Shown: positions 24,401 through 39,785, counted from the first letter of the stretch. The stretch: 64,000 nucleotides of DNA from Crambe crambe (GCA_963924555.1 OZ004594.1:992001-1056000), one strand, 5' to 3'. Notes: generated by a model not told the origin, from the letters alone. Numbers and translations: made by a program.

Positions 24401-25067
24401 TGGATTGGTGAGTCCATTTATATTGGGGCAGTCCCTGAGCTAATTGATTCAGGTAGAGACTACCCCATGAGCTGAGTACCCTCTACTTCCTCCTTTCTTT
24501 CCTCCTCTCCAGAATAAGCCTCTTGATTGAGGAGATAGGAATGGTGTTGGCCAATGGCGTGTGGCCCTTGCATCGGTCAGTGGAACAGACAGGACGTTCA
24601 GAAGGGGGAGAAGAACACCATTGTCACCAGCTACAACAGGAACTTCACTGGGCGCAATGATGCCAACCCACAGACCTCCCAGAGATCATGACAGCATTGG
24701 CTCTCGCTGGGACTCTGGAGTTTAACCCCAAGACTGACACCCTCACAGGTAGTATAACATAACAGTGTAAGGACGTCTAAACCCTCCAGTATACTTTTTT
24801 CATCTGACATTTTGTCCTGAATGATCAGACATTTAACAGTTTGATTGGAAAAGTATGCAAAACATGAAACATGCACCACAGTGCTCTAACTAGTTAACAC
24901 TTCAAGGTCAGTTTTGTTTTTGTTTTTTTTTAGCCAGTGAAATGCATGTTATGACACAAGGACGGCTCATCAAACGGATCCTGCTGGAACACACTTTCAA
25001 CCAGGCACAGATTGACTGGTTCAAGGCTGGATCTACTCTCAACAGGATGGCAGAGATGTTAAAGTAG
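24401..25067 (+). pseudogene. Aconitase 3' fragment, unit 2/3 boundary
   Basis: Practically identical to 14512-15178, with the same internal exon loss and last-exon deletion; TAG at 25065-25067. Confidence 0.85.
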
Positions 25068-25688
25068 TTGGTCTATTGTAACAACAACACTCACAATGCA
25101 CTTGAGCTGTACTTCGTTCTTATTGCTGTGTATCAAATAAACCTTATGCAACCAAAAGGAAGCTAGAGCAAAGTACTTATATCATTTTTTGACGGTGACA
25201 CTGGATCTGTTGTAGTCTCGCGGGCCAGACTAGATCTGTTCTTCTATTTCCCCACATGAATTTCATTGGTGTTGAATGCCATTCGTTTAGTTGGTAAAGG
25301 TCATCAGTATCACGCGTCCATATACGTACGTATACAACGCGAAATAGGTTTATGAATTAACGATTAATACCAAATCAGAATTGACAAAATTACATAGGTG
25401 TGCATATTGAGTTCCAAGGAAAGCATGTACGATGAAAAGAACTGGATCTGCAGAATCACATAATACAGATAAAAATGACTCCCAAGGAAGTCTCGTGCAA
25501 TGCCTTGCATAAGGGAAGGAGGTCACACGATATTGATTCTACAGATGTATGTGACTATCAACACAAAATATAAAGTGTAGCCTGTACGAGTTCAGCTCCC
25601 CCCCTTTAATGCAACTAGTACCTAAATGATTCTAGAAACTCACCTGAGTGTTAGAATAGACTTGGAAGTGAAGCAGTAATGTGGGCAA

Positions 25689-28600
25689 TCATTTCTTCTG
25701 CAATTTGAATAACAAATATAAGTAGTGTCTCTCCACCTCTCTCCTTCCATACTCACCTTCCTGGCCTTGGAGGCTATATCTGTGTGACGAGTTTTATCAA
25801 GAGCTGTGGCTAGACTCTCCCAGTTGGGAGGACCACTTTTTTTGTTAACGTCATCGTCTCCTCTAAGCCAGGCAGCAACCATTTCATCAGGAAACATTTC
25901 CATTTTCGTCAGTTTGATGAAGGACAATCCAAGAGCCGTCCCTAACTTTATAACGTTCTTCTTGTCTAGATCTTCAAGCAGCTCAGTGACTTCAAAATGG
26001 TCAGCCATTCCAAGAGAACTTTGAGATTCTGTAATTAAAGGGAAGAGGAAAATAATTGAGTTGCTTTCATGAAGTGGGGCATGTTAGCAGACCTTCTTCA
26101 GCTTTAGCTTCTTCATCATGTGAGCCCAGCCACTCCACATGGTGTGGTTCAAGCTCACCACATTCACCTGGATTCTTCTTGCAGTTCCAGATTTTCAGTC
26201 CATCATTGATCTCAGCCAGGTGAAACCCCTGGGATTTCTTAGCCTCATTTCCAACCTCGGAGTCACAGAGACATGGAAAAGCAAGAGTGTAGGAAGCATT
26301 GCTGATGTTGCGCACTTTGATAGATTCATCGAGAGCTTTGCAGACACCAGTCTTCACCACTTGGCGCATGCTAGTAGCAATGCGTTTTACACGGGTCTCC
26401 ATGTGAACCTCATAATGAGTGGAAAGATCTAAGTAAGTGATATGAACTGGGTCTGCTTTAAAGCTGATCGCATTCCTGAAGAGCTGACCAGCTTCATACA
26501 AAAATTTCCAAGGAGAAGGCCATTTGTTTTTTGTTGAAGTAAGAAAAGCAACAGAAGAAGAAAAGAGTCCCAAGGGGGCATACCCCGAGGGAAAAGCTAT
26601 AACGAGGCACGTTTTGGTTGGTCGCTGGATATCTTTGATGTTCTTGATGTCAAGTAAAGCGGGCATGAAGTACAGGTTGAGATCAAGGTCAAGTGGGGTA
26701 AGAATCAAGAGATCTTCAAAGATCTTGGCCACAGTGTGGTGGTCGTACAGACCTGGCACATAACCATAAGAAAACTTCTCAAGGATATCCAAGGTCACCT
26801 CACCACGCTGATGGAATTTGATCCACTTTCCACCAGTATCGGCTATAAGCTCCACGCCACCTCTCAAGCTGTAGCTCTTCTTGATCAGCTCGTTTACCTT
26901 ATTGAGGAGGACATTGGGATCACAGAAGATGACTTCCTCAGCACTCGAAGGGAAGTACTGAATGAGGTTGAGACTGTCGAGATGAAGGAGAGCTGCTCTG
27001 CCTGCGGTTTCTGTGAAATGGAGAGAACGCGCAATATTCAGACAATCGTGAACGCTTATGACCTGTTGCTGATTATCTTTCAATCGCTTTTCGATTTCCA
27101 GCTCGAGGGCATAATACTGGAGGGGGATCGGTGTATGTGGAGGTGCAAGGCCTTCCACTTCGCTTCGAACTTTACCAACAACTCTCTTGTCTTCTGCATT
27201 TGGTGATCGAGCATTGAGGGGGAATATGCAGCCCTTCCCATAGTAGATGACATCACTAAATAGGCTTGATTCGGACTCTGGGTCAGGATTCAAAATGCCT
27301 CTAAGCACCCGATCCTTTTGCTCACGACTCTCGGAACAATCTCCTTCTTTATCGCGATGTGTCCCAATCACTAAGATTTTAGGCCGAGGTGCCTCCTGCC
27401 CCTTCTCTGCAGAGGCAGTGGAGGGAAGGGAATAGATGGTCTGGACACAGTGCTGGAAGATTTCCTTGTGGCTCATGGGAAAAGGATACGATTCACCAAG
27501 AGACTTGCCATCTTCCCCATAATATTCGATCTGCGGTTTATCATCAAGCTGATCGCACAGCCTAAAAACAAAGATACCGAGTGTAGCATTTCGAAGGAAA
27601 GCCGTAAGAAGCTCGTGGAACTGAGGCTGCCCTCCACTGTCTATGATGTAGATCCAAGTCATTTTCAGCAATCTACCTTTCTTGGATCGACCAATCAGCT
27701 TGATCACAGTCGTTCTGGCCACAGTGTAGTCGGTAAACGTTGAGCTACTGGTCGAATCAAAACTTCCATGCTCTTTCGAAGCTCCATTATTCGATTTCTG
27801 CTGCACGAAAACAGCAGAAGAAGTCGAATCAAAGTCGATGCTCGCATTGATGGCATCTGCAAGAATAGTTATAAGTTCCTCAGCTCCAACGACCTCCCAG
27901 ACCTGATTGTTTAGTGCTTCAGTCATGCCTAACCTCAGACAGGTGGTCATGACCCTCTTGGCTTTCTCGATGACTCCCGTACTGATTCGGAAATGTGGAA
28001 GAATGATGTCAAAGAGGAGAGATGCGAAAGAGGACTTGCCAGCACCAGCTGCCCCAACAATTACCGCCTTAATAATGCTCGTATCAACATGCCCCTTCTC
28101 CATTGCGTTGTCATGCTATGAAAAAATGATCAGAATATAAAAGCCTGGAAATCTGATATTGGTTTTGCACATGATAGGAAACATATGCTATTATCGGACT
28201 CTTTAGTCTCATGCCTACAAGGACTCCAACACATGTATTCTACTCACCAATTTTATTCTAGTGGCTTCATCCAGAGGACTTGATGACATCACTCCTGCAT
28301 AAATATAATCACTTTGGGTAAAGGAGGAGTGGAAACAAGGTCAAGTTTAAGGGGGAGTGGAGGGTGCTTACTAATTAGAACTAAAAGTCATCCTACCTTT
28401 GTCATCATCCATTGATGTTGCCAGTGCCTCTTTCTCTCCACCTATAGCATGAAGAGAGAATACCACAACATAATATTAACTCTGAGGGGTAAAAAGAGGT
28501 AAGTGTGAGAAAGCCACTTATGGCTCATTACCGATATCTCTATATTGCACAGGCACCTTAGACAGTTAATTAAGGACAAGATGTCTGATTCCTGCACAAG

Positions 28601-30522
28601 GGATACAGTAAGTCCACTCTGGTCTGTGAGTGACTTGTTGCTGCATTTGGTTACTAGGAGTCAGCTCACCAGGTTCAGGGTTGGTGGGTCCTTCAGTTGG
28701 AAGGACAGGCTCAGAGGGAGGTTCAGGGGGTTCAGGAGGTCTGGGGGGTCCAGGAGAAGGAGCTAATGAAGAGAGAAGAAGGACTTTGTGAATATATCCA
28801 CTATAAATAACAGAAAGTCACTTATATTCTATAAAGTTCCTTTAAAGAAAGTAATAAAATTAATCATCTAGATAGCACAAGTGTTAGAGAAAGATATCAC
28901 TTGTACAGAGAGAAGAGAGAATTTTTCTGAGCAGAATGGTGTTGAAATAAAGACTATAGCACTTTCCATTCGAAAGTTATGGCCTTTCAAACTTTAATTA
29001 TTTTCACCTACTTTTAATTAACCACTAATTAATTTCTACAACTACTAATTACATGCGCTACATATACTACACGTACTTATTTTAGCTTGGGGGTATTATT
29101 TACATTACACCATGTACTGCTACATCATCTAATTAGTGCCAAGTACTTATACATCTTGATACTTACAATTCAGTTGCCTGAGGGCATTTTCTCTCTCCTT
29201 TATGTCTTCTTCATACTTATGGATGTCTTCTTTATCACTCTGGATGGCTTCCTCATACTCCTGCACCTTCTCCTCCAGCTCCTTCCTCCTCTCCACAGAC
29301 AGGGAGGGCTGGTCCAACTCCTCCTTGCATATAGCAATCGCCTGCACACATGGAACACACACTAGGTATGGACTGGGCCACATGCCACGCCCTCATCACA
29401 CCACTGCTACACTCATCACTCACCTGTTCACAGTTCTCTATATCCCTCTGATCCCATGCCTTCGCCTGTGAGGAGTGAGAGAGAGAAGGTGAGACAACCA
29501 TACAACCAACACACAAAGACAGCCATCATGCACCACAAAAAAAAATCACCACACGCACAGCATGTGAGCTACGGCCTCCAAACTTGGAGAACGTGTAGAG
29601 TGAAGTATGCTCCAGAAGGTCATGGGGGTCATGAGTCGCCAGGCCCCGCCCATTTCCCTCGGCAGACCCGCATGGGGGTATTATGGTCTGTCGAAAATTG
29701 AGCAGGGGTCTAGCATGCAAGGCATTTGAGCTGCAGACTCCAAACATGGAGAATCTTCGTTATATGTTATGCTCAATAGTGCCATGGGGTACACGAGTCT
29801 CAAGACCCCACCCACTTCCCCCGGCAGAGGTGCACATGGATTATGCTGAGTCAGCATTTGGGTCATAAAATTGAACAGGGGGTTTGGCCTTCCTGTGGAA
29901 ATTCCAGATGAGGAGCACCCTCAAAACAGTGGGGCAAATAATACTGGAGGTAACTGCTTTAAGGTCGAGTAGTCCAGCATTCCAACAAGCAACTCCTCCC
30001 TGCAAACGAGCACCCCTCAATCTTAACAGGCTGTTGCTATGTATTATGTGCCTCCTGCTATGGGCCTAAGGTGCTTGCAGTGACTGGAGGGTCTTGCTGG
30101 AGGCACTGGACCAACACAAGCAACTACTTCCACAAACAACTTACCTCCAATAAATCCTTTATCTCTTCCTCATGTTCCTTTATCTGTGAGGAAACAAACC
30201 AGTCACAGCAACTATTCTAGCACACTCAAGTAGCTAACTACACAATGGCATAACTCTACTCAAACCTAAAGAATATTCTACACCTCAAATACGCAGCTAG
30301 CCTAGGCCTAGATAGTGTCTGGACTAAAATCAGCAGCTGCTAGATAATGACACGCCAGCTGCCAGTCTTTCCGCCTAGCTAGGCGGCCCTTTTGATTATA
30401 CGGATTTGATAGAGCTGTCTACACATTAATTTTAAATAAGCTTAGGACATGTACAGGAGCATATGCTATCACAAAAAAATATGGGCACAATCTGTTACCT
30501 TTAGAAGTCTTTCCTGGTCCAT
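25689..30522 (-). CDS. Roc-COR-death-domain protein, array copy 3
   Basis: Exons: 30499-30522 (MDQERLLK), 30145-30183, 29424-29465, 29167-29341, a Pro-rich exon (about 28605-28763), two small exons, the GTPase exon (about 26091-28115) and the death-domain exon, with the stop at 25689-25691. The GTPase exon is protein-identical to copy 2. The Pro-rich exon has an in-frame 6-nt loss ('TNPEPGEL'). The 5' part (exons 1-2 and flanking intron) matches copy 1 better than copy 2, so the gene is a mosaic with a switch between 29160 and 29730. Confidence 0.85.
29167..30522 (-). other. Hypervariable N-terminal helix exons, copy 3
   Basis: Exon 2 IKEHEEEIKDLLE (same as copy 1); exon 3 AKAWDQRDIENCEQ. 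In exon 4 the variable residues are A1, I4, K25, E28, E31, A32, S35, D36, D39 and K42. Exons 3 and 4 are unlike every other copy although the flanks belong to known classes. Confidence 0.86.
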
Positions 30523-30752
30523 AGACGGCAGCAAATGCTTTGTGCTCTTGATTGTCTGTTTTGGAGGAGGAATCAACCTTGGGCGTGGCGCATAGGGCGC
30601 ATATGCATGGGCGCATAACGACTCAATACAAGCCCCACCCTTTTGGAATTTGGTGATTACTTAATGTCTTAATGTAATTGTCTTAAGTATTGGCATATGC
30701 CCATCCTCCTCTTACTAGATCTACCTGTGGCTAACCCTGTAGTTGCTTTACT

Positions 30753-31068
<316 letters not shown>

Positions 31069-32183
31069 CATAATTGTCAACTCTCACTGATCCACAGTGA
31101 GACTCACTTTTTCAGTATCATCTCACTTTCTCACTTGCACTTTTGCTATCTCACTTTAAATGAATGCTCTAGCTAATTAGCTACTATGCTGTGTAATTAA
31201 CCATTAGCAGCTGCTACATTTCAGAGTTTCTTTCTACTGAGCCATAGTCAGTGTAGAAATTAGATCTACAGGTAGCTAAGAATCAGAGTCTATACTCTGC
31301 ACAAGAATGTCATCCTCTAGCATCAGTGATGAAAACAGTGATCATGAAGCTGCTTCTCCAAAGAAGAAGCCAAAATCACTAATAGTATTAAGAAGAGCTG
31401 CAACTTATGACAGTTCATAATCCTGAATGGGCAAAAGAATTTCCAATCACTGTATCCAATGATAACAGGTATTCATTTTATTGTATTCCGTGTAAGAAAA
31501 ATGTTCAGTGTGGCCACATGGTAGCTATTGGTGATGTAAAGCAGCACTGTAAGACATCAATTCAGGAAATAGACATGGCTAAGCAAGTAGGCATGGTCAA
31601 ATTGCATTTTCATTTTATAATAGCTTGGGGGAAAGGGGCCCCTCAATCCCACCCCTGGATCCAGCCCTGGCACTGTAAGACATCAATTCACAAAAAAAAA
31701 AAATGGAGGCTGCTGTGAAGTCATCAAGATCACTTGTACCTACTGTTGATTCAAGCCTCTCTGAAAAAAAATTAAAGCTGAAGTTCTTCACACTAATTTT
31801 ATTGTTCAGCATTATTTCTCTTTTTTTACATTTATCACTCTAAAATGTTTCCTGACTCCCAAATTGCTCGAAATTTCAAGTGTTGTAAAAAAAAGACAAC
31901 TTGTATATTAAATAGAGCAATGTGGAGAATAGTCTTATTTACTCATATGAAAGAGAACCCATTCACTTTTTGTCATGATGGCTCAAGTGACAACTCTATT
32001 AAGAAAATGAATCCTACAATATTTGATATTAATAACAGCAAAACGCACATGTTTATATTACAACTGGGGAAGACTGTGGGAAAGCCGAAAAAATGTTTGA
32101 AGCAATATAGATCTCAATTTTCCAAAGGATTCTATTGATTGGATAAATGCTGTTGCTATTGGTTTGGATAATACTATAAAAGT

Positions 32184-32221
<38 letters not shown>

Positions 32222-33467
32222 ATCCACATTGTTTCATAGCTAGCTATTGCCATCTATCTCATCTTGCTGCTTCAAAGGGGGCTGATTCTTACAGTGCAAT
32301 AACTGGATTCGATGTGGAAGATCATGCTGTTGACATTTATTATGACTTTAACAAGAGCACAAAAAGAAAAGGTGTTTTGCTAGAGTTCCTTGATTTTGTT
32401 GGGAAGAGATTATACAATATGTTGGTACACAATGGCTCTCTTTAGAAAGATGCTGTGATAAAGCAATGTTTCTCAGCAAAAGTGATCAAGGTGCTCGCTT
32501 TTGCCGACTAAACCCAGCTATCAAGATCCACTAACTGAAGTTTATGTGTCATTCTACAAATCAGCTCTTCCAATGTTTACAAAATATACAATGTTCAGAC
32601 CCACTTGCTCATAGAGTCTACTCAGTAACCAAATCATTAATGAAAAAAATAGCCTCTCTCAGTTCATTAAACCTGATGTCCTACATGTACAACAAACAGA
32701 ATCATATTCAAGTATACTTATAATAAAAGCAACTATTTACCACTTTCTGAAGTATATGTTGGTCTAGTAGTAGTTACTAAGTCAGTGATGAACAAACTCC
32801 TTAATGAAGGTTGAGATAAGTGAAAGCCAGTGGAAACTATGTATTCAAGGTGCTATTGCATTTTATGAATGTTCACTGAAGTGTATTATCAATATGGTAG
32901 CCTTTGGGAACATGCTGTCTGGATTGATTTTTTTGAACGCAAAAATGCTAGGTGGTCTGGTATTGAATACATTTTTCAGTGAAAAGTATAGTGACGTTTT
33001 AAAGTTTGATGAATTTTGAATTTCAGAACTGAAATTCCAGAAAATGCATTTGAAGAGGCACTACTAAAAGAAGATGATGAGGGTAATAAGGATTATTGCA
33101 TGGATATTGATCTGGTATGATATACAACAGTTAAAAAATCCTGCTGCTTTGAATAACTGTTTTCCACTCCTATCCAACTTGTAGTACCCCACAGGCACTC
33201 AAATGCTGGAAGGAATTGAACGTGTTTTTTCTCTTGTTAACAAAAAATAAAAGGGATGGAATTGGCTTGATGTTGAAGGTTCCCCGTCTGTTTTGGCAGT
33301 TAAGTTAGACTGTCCAGACTCCATTTAAAAATATTATGACAGCCAATTATTACATGATGCTAAGAAGGCAACAACTATATACATAACAGAGACCATGCAC
33401 AAGCAAGTAAATAACTCACTAACATAGCCATAATACTTTTATTATTGTGGGTCAATCAGGACAACTA
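31069..33467 (+). mobile_element. hAT-type transposon, unit 3 (short form)
   Basis: Near-copy of 12117-14511. It shares the partial loss of the nested MITE and the long G tract (32187-32220, longer than in unit 1), and has a small deletion near 33014. TSD at 33468-33475. Confidence 0.82.
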
Positions 33468-34134
33468 TGGATTGGTGAGTCCATTTATATTGGGGCAGTC
33501 CCTGAGCTAATTGATTCAGGTAGAGACTACCCCATGAGCTGAGTACCCTCTACTTCCTCCTTTCTTTCCTCCTCTCCAGAATAAGCCTCTTGATTGAGGA
33601 GATAGGAATGGTGTTGGCCAATGGCGTGTGGCCCTTGCATCGGTCAGTGGAACAGACAGGACGTTCAGAAGGGGGAGAAGAACACCATTGTCACCAGCTA
33701 CAACAGGAACTTCACTGGGCGCAATGATGCCAACCCACAGACCTCCCAGAGATCATGACAGCATTGGCTCTCGCTGGGACTCTGGAGTTTAACCCCAAGA
33801 CTGACACCCTCACAGGTAGTATAACATAACAGTGTAAGGACGTCTAAACCCTCCAGTATACTTTTTTCATCTGACATTTTGTCCTGAATGATCAGACATT
33901 TAACAGTTTGATTGGAAAAGTATGCAAAACATGAAACATGCACCACAGTGCTCTAACTAGTTAACACTTCAAGGTCAGTTTTGTTTTTGTTTTTTTTTAG
34001 CCAGTGAAATGCATGTTATGACACAAGGACGGCTCATCAAACGGATCCTGCTGGAACACACTTTCAACCAGGCACAGATTGACTGGTTCAAGGCTGGATC
34101 TACTCTCAACAGGATGGCAGAGATGTTAAAGTAG
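33468..34134 (+). pseudogene. Aconitase 3' fragment, unit 3/4 boundary
   Basis: Practically identical to the fragments at 14512 and 24401; TAG at 34132-34134. Confidence 0.85.
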
Positions 34135-34755
34135 TTGGTCTATTGTAACAACAACACTCACAATGCACTTGAGCTGTACTTCGTTCTTATTGCTGTGTAT
34201 CAAATAAACCTTATGCAACCAAAAGGAAGCTAGAGCAAAGTACTTATATCATTTTTTGACGGTGACACTGGATCTGTTGTAGTCTCGCGGGCCAGACTAG
34301 ATCTGTTCTTCTATTTCCCCACATGAATTTCATTGGTGTTGAATGCCATTCGTTTAGTTGGTAAAGGTCATCAGTATCACGCGTCCATATACGTACGTAT
34401 ACAACGCGAAATAGGTTTATGAATTAACGATTAATACCAAATCAGAATTGACAAAATTACATAGGTGTGCATATTGAGTTCCAAGGAAAGCATGTACGAT
34501 GAAAAGAACTGGATCTGCAGAATCACATAATACAGATAAAAATGACTCCCAAGGAAGTCTCGTGCAATGCCTTGCATAAGGGAAGGAGGTCACACGATAT
34601 TGATTCTACAGATGTATGTGACTATCAACACAAAATATAAAGTGTAGCCTGTACGAGTTCAGCTCCCCCCCTTTAATGCAACTAGTACCTAAATGATTCT
34701 AGAAACTCACCTGAGTGTTAGAATAGACTTGGAAGTGAAGCAGTAATGTGGGCAA

Positions 34756-37700
34756 TCATTTCTTCTGCAATTTGAATAACAAATATAAGTAGTGTCTCTC
34801 CACCTCTCTCCTTCCATACTCACCTTCCTGGCCTTGGAGGCTATATCTGTGTGACGAGTTTTATCAAGAGCTGTGGCTAGACTCTCCCAGTTGGGAGGAC
34901 CACTTTTTTTGTTAACGTCATCGTCTCCTCTAAGCCAGGCAGCAACCATTTCATCAGGAAACATTTCCATTTTCGTCAGTTTGATGAAGGACAATCCAAG
35001 AGCCGTCCCTAACTTTATAACGTTCTTCTTGTCTAGATCTTCAAGCAGCTCAGTGACTTCAAAATGGTCAGCCATTCCAAGAGAACTTTGAGATTCTGTA
35101 ATTAAAGGGAAGAGGAAAATAATTGAGTTGCTTTCATGAAGTGGGGCATGTTAGCAGACCTTCTTCAGCTTTAGCTTCTTCATCATGTGAGCCCAGCCAC
35201 TCCACATGGTGTGGTTCAAGCTCACCACATTCACCTGGATTCTTCTTGCAGTTCCAGATTTTCAGTCCATCATTGATCTCAGCCAGGTGAAACCCCTGGG
35301 ATTTCTTAGCCTCATTTCCAACCTCGGAGTCACAGAGACATGGAAAAGCAAGAGTGTAGGAAGCATTGCTGATGTTGCGCACTTTGATAGATTCATCGAG
35401 AGCTTTGCAGACACCAGTCTTCACCACTTGGCGCATGCTAGTAGCAATGCGTTTTACACGGGTCTCCATGTGAACCTCATAATGAGTGGAAAGATCTAAG
35501 TAAGTGATATGAACTGGGTCTGCTTTAAAGCTGATCGCATTCCTGAAGAGCTGACCAGCTTCATACAAAAATTTCCAAGGAGAAGGCCATTTGTTTTTTG
35601 TTGAAGTAAGAAAAGCAACAGAAGAAGAAAAGAGTCCCAAGGGGGCATACCCCGAGGGAAAAGCTATAACGAGGCACGTTTTGGTTGGTCGCTGGATATC
35701 TTTGATGTTCTTGATGTCAAGTAAAGCGGGCATGAAGTACAGGTTGAGATCAAGGTCAAGTGGGGTAAGAATCAAGAGATCTTCAAAGATCTTGGCCACA
35801 GTGTGGTGGTCGTACAGACCTGGCACATAACCATAAGAAAACTTCTCAAGGATATCCAAGGTCACCTCACCACGCTGATGGAATTTGATCCACTTTCCAC
35901 CAGTATCGGCTATAAGCTCCACGCCACCTCTCAAGCTGTAGCTCTTCTTGATCAGCTCGTTTACCTTATTGAGGAGGACATTGGGATCACAGAAGATGAC
36001 TTCCTCAGCACTCGAAGGGAAGTACTGAATGAGGTTGAGACTGTCGAGATGAAGGAGAGCTGCTCTGCCTGCGGTTTCTGTGAAATGGAGAGAACGCGCA
36101 ATATTCAGACAATCGTGAACGCTTATGACCTGTTGCTGATTATCTTTCAATCGCTTTTCGATTTCCAGCTCGAGGGCATAATACTGGAGGGGGATCGGTG
36201 TATGTGGAGGTGCAAGGCCTTCCACTTCGCTTCGAACTTTACCAACAACTCTCTTGTCTTCTGCATTTGGTGATCGAGCATTGAGGGGGAATATGCAGCC
36301 CTTCCCATAGTAGATGACATCACTAAATAGGCTTGATTCGGACTCTGGGTCAGGATTCAAAATGCCTCTAAGCACCCGATCCTTTTGCTCACGACTCTCG
36401 GAACAATCTCCTTCTTTATCGCGATGTGTCCCAATCACTAAGATTTTAGGCCGAGGTGCCTCCTGCCCCTTCTCTGCAGAGGCAGTGGAGGGAAGGGAAT
36501 AGATGGTCTGGACACAGTGCTGGAAGATTTCCTTGTGGCTCATGGGAAAAGGATACGATTCACCAAGAGACTTGCCATCTTCCCCATAATATTCGATCTG
36601 CGGTTTATCATCAAGCTGATCGCACAGCCTAAAAACAAAGATACCGAGTGTAGCATTTCGAAGGAAAGCCGTAAGAAGCTCGTGGAACTGAGGCTGCCCT
36701 CCACTGTCTATGATGTAGATCCAAGTCATTTTCAGCAATCTACCTTTCTTGGATCGACCAATCAGCTTGATCACAGTCGTTCTGGCCACAGTGTAGTCGG
36801 TAAACGTTGAGCTACTGGTCGAATCAAAACTTCCATGCTCTTTCGAAGCTCCATTATTCGATTTCTGCTGCACAAAAACAGCAGAAGAAGTCGAATCAAA
36901 GTCGATGCTCGCATTGATGGCATCTGCAAGAATAGTTATAAGTTCCTCAGCTCCAACGACCTCCCAGACCTGATTGTTTAGTGCTTCAGTCATGCCTAAC
37001 CTCAGACAGGTGGTCATGACCCTCTTGGCTTTCTCGATGACTCCCGTACTGATTCGGAAATGTGGAAGAATGATGTCAAAGAGGAGAGATGCGAAAGAGG
37101 ACTTGCCAGCACCAGCTGCCCCAACAATTACCGCCTTAATAATGCTCGTATCAACATGCCCCTTCTCCATTGCGTTGTCATGCTATGAAAAAATGATCAG
37201 AATATAAAAGCCTGGAAATCTGATATTGGTTTTGCACATGATAGGAAACATATGCTATTATCGGACTCTTTAGTCTCATGCCTACAAGGACTCCAACACA
37301 TGTATTCTACTCACCAATTTTATTCTAGTGGCTTCATCCAGAGGACTTGATGACATCACTCCTGCATAAATATAATCACTTTGGGTAAAGGAAGAGTGGA
37401 AACAAGGTCAAGTTTAAGGGGGAGTGGAGGGTGCTTACTAATTAGAACTAAAAGTCATCCTACCTTTGTCATCATCCATTGATGTTGCCAGTGCCTCTTT
37501 CTCTCCACCTATAGCATGAAGAGAGAATACCACAACATAATATTAACTCTGAGGGGTAAAAAGAGGTAAGTGTGAGAAAGCCACTTATGGCTCATTACCG
37601 ATATCTCTATATTGCACAGGCACCTTAGACAGTTAATTAAGGACAAGATGTCTGATTCCTGCACAAGGGATACAGTAAGTCCACTCTGGTCTGTGAGTGA

Positions 37701-39571
37701 CTTGTTGCTGCATTTGGTTACTAGGAGTCAGCTCACCAGGTTCAGTAGGAGGGTTGGTGGGTCCTTCAGTTGGAAGGACAGGCTCAGAGGGAGGTTCAGG
37801 AGGTCTGGGGGGTCCAGGAGAAGAAGCTAATGAAGAGAGAAGAAGGACTTTGTGAATATATCCACTATAAATAACAGAAAGTCACTTATATTCTATAAAG
37901 TTCCTTTAAAGAAAGTAATAAAATTAATCATCTAGATAGCACAAGTGTTAGAGAAAGATATCACTTGTACAGAGAGAAGAGAGAATTTTTCTGAGCAGAA
38001 TGGTGTTAAAATAAAGACTATAGCACTTTCCATTCAAAAGTTATGGCCTTTCAAACTTTAATTATTTTCACCTACTTTTAATTAACCACTAATTAATTTC
38101 TACAACTACTAATTACATGCGCTACATATACTACACGTACTTATTTTAGCTTGGGGGTATTATTTACATTACACCATGTACTGCTACATCATCTAATTAG
38201 TGCCAAGTACTTATACATCTTGATACTTACAATTCAGTTGCCTGAGGGCATTTTCTCTCTCCTTTATTTCTTCTTCATACTTATGGATGGCTTCTTTATA
38301 CCTCTGGATGTATCCCTCACGCCTCTGCACCTTCTCCTCCAGCTCCTTCCTCCTCTCCACAGACAGGGAGGGTTGGTCCAACTCCTCCTTGCATTCAGCA
38401 ATCCTCTGCACACATGGAACACACACTAGGTATGGACTGGGCCACATGCCACGCCCTCATCACACCACTGTTACACTCATCACTCACCTGTTCATAGGCC
38501 TCTATCCAGTCCTGATCGTATGCCTTCCTCTGTGAGGAGTGAGAGAGAGAAGGTGAGACAACCATACAACCAACACACAAAGACAGCCATCATGCACCAC
38601 AAAAAAAAATCACCACACGCACAGCATGTGAGCTACGGCCTCCAAACTTGGAGAACGTGTAGAGTGAAGTATGCTCCAGAAGGTCATGGGGGTCATGAGT
38701 CGCCAGGCCCCGCCCATTTCCCTCGGCAGACCCGCATGGGGGTATTATGGTCTGTCGAAAATTGAGCAGGGGTCTAGCATGCAAGGCATTTGAGCTGCAG
38801 ATTCCAAACATGGAGAACCTTCGTTACATGTTATGCTCAATAGTGCCATGGGGTACACGAGTCTCAAGACCCCACCCACTTCCCCCGGCAGAGGTGCACA
38901 GGGATTATGCTGAGTCAGCATTTTGGTCATAAAATTGAACAGGGGGTTTGGCCTTCCTGTGGAAATTCCAGATGAGGAGCACCTCAAAACAGTGGGGCAA
39001 ATAATACTGGAGGTAACTGCTTTAAGGTCTAGTAGTCCAGCATTCCAATAAGCAACTCCTCCCTGCAAACGAGCACCCCTCAATCTTAACAGGCTGTTCT
39101 ATGTATTATGTGCCTCCTGCTATGGGCCTAAGGTGCTTGCAGTGACTGGAGGGTCTTGCTGGAGGCACTGGACCAACACAAGCAACTACTTCCACAAACA
39201 ACTTACTCTCTTTAATCTCTTTATCTCTTCCTCATGTTGCTTTATCTGTGAGGAAACAAACCAGTCACAGCAACTATTCTAGCACACTCAAGTAGCTAAC
39301 TACACAATGGCATAGCTCTACTCTAACCTAAAGAATATTCTACACCTAAACAAATACGCAGCTAGCCTAGGCCTAGATCTCCACTAAAATCAGCAGCTGC
39401 TATAATGACACGCCAGCTGCCAGTCTTTCCGCCTAGCTAGCTAGGCGGCCCTTTTGGATTTGATAGAGCTGTCTACATATTTAAATAAGCGTAGGACATG
39501 TACACGAGCATATGCTATCACAAAAAAATATGGGCACAATCTGTTACCTTTGGAAGTCTTTCCTGGTCCAT
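34756..39571 (-). CDS. Roc-COR-death-domain protein, array copy 4
   Basis: Exons: 39548-39571 (MDQERLPK), 39207-39245, 38488-38529, 38231-38405, a Pro-rich exon (about 37675-37827), two small exons, the GTPase exon (about 35158-37182) and the death-domain exon; stop at 34756-34758. The GTPase exon is protein-identical to copies 2, 3 and 5. The Pro-rich exon has lost 9 nt in frame, one Pro/Glu-rich unit. Confidence 0.85.
38231..39571 (-). other. Hypervariable N-terminal helix exons, copy 4
   Basis: Exon 2 IKQHEEEIKRLKR; exon 3 RKAYDQDWIEAYEQ. In exon 4 the variable residues are R1, E4, K25, R28, R29, G31, Y32, R35, Y36, A39 and K42. Compared with copy 5, exon 3 differs at 11 of 42 nt spread over seven codons, all replacements. 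Confidence 0.87.
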
Positions 39572-39783
39572 AGAAGGCAGCAAATGCTTTGTGCTCTTGA
39601 TTGTCTGTTTTGGAGGAGGAATCAACCTTGGGCGTGGCGCATGGGGCGCATATGCATGGGCGCATAACGACTCAATACAAGCCCCACCCTTTTGGAAACT
39701 ATCAATAATTGTCTTAAGTATTGGCATATGCCCATCCTCCTCTTACTAGATCTACCTGTGGCTAACCCTGTAGTTGCTTTACT

Positions 39784-39785
<2 letters not shown>
